Below, piece after piece: positions 62,133-64,000 of a DNA stretch of 64,000 nucleotides. A model generated the notes under the pieces. That model was not told the origin of the DNA and searched no databases. It worked only from the letters and a program-made list of their open reading frames with translations. The DNA comes from Mayamaea pseudoterrestris (taxonomy: Eukaryota; Bacillariophyta; Bacillariophyceae; Sellaphorales; Sellaphoraceae): positions 310,001 to 374,000 of the forward strand of contig BROI01000015.1 of assembly GCA_027923505.1 (NCBI GenBank), given 5' to 3'. The position numbers were made by a program, and so were the translations under genes. Numbering within the stretch: position 1 is the stretch's first letter; each line of letters starts with the position of its first letter.

Positions 62133-64000
62133 TGTTAATATCCAGTATCTGTGAATACTCAAGTTACTTAAGCTACAGAAGCAAGCCGACGTTACCAACA
62201 CGTCGGCAACGGTCCCCTTAAAGTAGCGGTAACAACTAAATCAAATCATTCTATTGCAAAGTACACGCAATCGTCTCGTTCCCCTTCTTCTTACCAAGCT
62301 AGTAGACTGATCATCTCCTACTTGACCAAGTCCTCAAGGTAACTCGACACAAGTTGCATTGATAGGTTATTCGTCCCAATCACGCGCCCTACTGCCGCTA
62401 CAAAATCTCGTTCTAGACCCCGAGAAAAGCATCATGTCTACCGACAACAACGACACGGAGCAGTTCTTCGACACTCCTCCTCCTAAACCCCGAGCTGGCT
62501 CTCCAACATCTGCTGCAGCTGATCTTGCCACGCTCATTACAGCTCTCAAGTCGATTCCATCCGACCAGCTTAAGATCCTCCTCCAAGCCGTCCAACCGAC
62601 CGACGCGTCGTCGCCTGGAGACACTCCTCCCAAGGATGAAACCTCTATTCCAACGGCCAACGAATATGTTTCCCTCATTGGTGGTTACCTCGATGCCGAG
62701 CGCAAGATTGCCTTCTGTGGAGGCAAACCGAATCTTGACTACACGCTCCCCCAAGTGCTCGAGGACGACCCGCTCGCCAAGCACATCCCCAAGACGCCAG
62801 CTTGCCACCGCGATCTCACCATGAAGCGTGCTGCTCAAGACTACGCCATTCGCATTGCTTTCAAGCCTTCAATTGGCAAGTTAGAGAAGGCCATGCCGAT
62901 GTTCGCGTGGGGCGAGCTCATCCTTCGTGCGCTTGAAACGACTGGCGGCGATTCTGTCACTTACTCGCTGTCGAGAGACAACAAGACGCGCGTTAGTGTT
63001 TGTACCAACTTTGATGTACTCACGCTCGCTCACGTTATCGCTCAAAGCAAGAAGGATGTCGCCAATTGGCGCCCGATGGACCACGAGAACAGCTCGATGG
63101 CGATCGAGTTCGTGTTGAATCACTTGAGCACGGCGATCCAACAGATTGTCGAGCCTCGCCGAAAGGAAGATGACACCTTCGCTATCTTCTTTATGCGCAT
63201 CGCTCAAGCCAACGCTGATCTCTCATACGAGGCTGCCGACAAGATGAAGGCCGAGCTCCGTGCTTACAAATTGACCGACGTTTCCTTCCAAGACGTTCAC
63301 CATTTTGGTGCCAAGTTCCTCAACACTGAGCGCCAGCTTCACAATGGCAAGCGCTGGGACCATTCCCTTGGATTAATCTTCATTAGAGAGCTCTCCAAAT
63401 GTCCATCGGAAGTTATGCGTGTTACGTTCATTGGCATTGGAGAACGGTACGACACTGCTCTTCGTGAAATCAATCCCCTCTCCTACGACGAGCAGCGCTC
63501 TCGCATGTTCAGTTTAAACGTTCATATCTCCCAGTTAGTTGAATGCGCTGACAATCTTTACGCTCAAATCAAAGCAGTTGATGGAGGATGGCCTCCGCTT
63601 GTCAATATTGTCGACAAGAAAGCGCCCGATATCAACTCGTTGACAAAACTCAGCCACGCCGAGCAAGCTGCTCTCATCTCAAGCGGCCAAGTTGACATCA
63701 ACAATCTCGTTCAATCCAAGGTCAAAGAGCTTCGCACAAAGGACAAGAAGCAGTTGGAAGCTTACAAGAAGCGCTTCGCCAAGCAGTCGCCAAATGGCGA
63801 CACCAACCCGCGCAATCCTTCTGGCGATTCCACCAAGACCCCGACGAAAAGCGAGCTGAACGCCCTTTACCAGCATGGCGCACAAAGCCGCCTGCTGCCA
63901 AACAATAAAGGCAAAAAGTCAAGTACAAGTTCCAATGGTGCGACAAGTGCTCCAAGTGGGTGTGGAATCATACGTCTGCAACTCACAAATCCAAGTCGCC
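62133..64000 (+). mobile_element. Ty1/copia-type LTR retrotransposon (CoDi-like), 5' part, cut by window end
   Basis: A candidate 5' LTR begins with TGTTA at 62133 and runs to roughly 62360; its right edge is not resolved and the 3' LTR is outside the window. Inside it is a perfect hairpin (GCCGACGT at 62185, ACGTCGGC at 62200, 7-nt loop). GGTTATTCGTCCCA near 62366 resembles the initiator-tRNA-derived primer sites of copia elements. A gag-like frame starts at 62434 (MSTDNNDTEQFFDTP) and reaches the window end, with a capsid-like helical region and a Lys-rich tail with a CxxC zinc-binding pattern. The visible part has about one apparent break; the rest cannot be judged. A long surviving gag frame suggests a young insertion. 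Confidence 0.7.

Overview
This window is nuclear DNA of a eukaryote with a compact genome, most likely a diatom or another photosynthetic stramenopile. The evidence is short GT-AG introns (about 69-184 nt, 0-3 per gene), close spacing on both strands, and a DUF445 protein whose N-terminus is a signal peptide with an ASAFAP-like cut site (C-D-S / F), typical of a plastid of red-algal secondary origin. A GH16 beta-glucanase, a divergent HSF-like factor, a stand-alone HPt protein and a Ty1/copia (CoDi-like) element at the right edge fit this. I cannot name the species.

Layout. Left third (1-26131): an acidic unknown protein, a PPIP5K/Vip1 inositol pyrophosphate kinase-phosphatase (4 exons), plastid-type DUF445, a PUB-UBX cofactor of CDC48, an FG nucleoporin with RanBP2 fingers, a secreted GH16 enzyme, a Golgi-type sulfotransferase-like protein, mitochondrial processing peptidase alpha, a doubtful membrane protein with an internal repeat, a large membrane-anchored CRAL-TRIO protein and an ankyrin-like protein. 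Middle (26132-49937): one 11,903-bp segment present twice head to tail, apparently identical. Each copy carries an HMG-box protein, a signal-peptide membrane protein, an ankyrin-like protein (paralogue of the one just left of the duplication), a large disordered protein and a mitochondrial-type PPR protein. Right third (49924-64000): a DUF2985-like membrane protein, HPt protein, HSF-like protein, LSD1-type zinc-finger protein, a decayed LRR-like gene, mitochondrial bS16, cytosolic eS30, a fusion of a CDP-alcohol phosphotransferase fold to a cytidylyltransferase, and the 5' part of a copia element.

Most notable. (1) The exact 11.9-kb tandem duplication has sharp ends with no microhomology. Its right end lies in codon 5 of the DUF2985-like gene, so a spare copy of that promoter sits about 650 bp in front of the second HMG gene. 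It is either very recent or an assembly artefact. (2) A 42-bp minisatellite occurs at separate loci, each time about 130-160 bp upstream of a start codon in the same orientation. Nearly every unit begins with a TGACG-type bZIP core, resembling the CO2/cAMP-responsive elements known in diatoms. (3) The Kennedy-pathway fusion has lost most catalytic aspartates of its phosphotransferase half but keeps the HIGH motif of its cytidylyltransferase half, which suggests a membrane-anchored cytidylyltransferase. (4) The PPIP5K appears to end in a membrane anchor.

Spliced models were built by hand from frame continuity, GT-AG ends and family similarity. No transcript data or database searches were available. 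I saw no tRNA, rRNA or CRISPR array.
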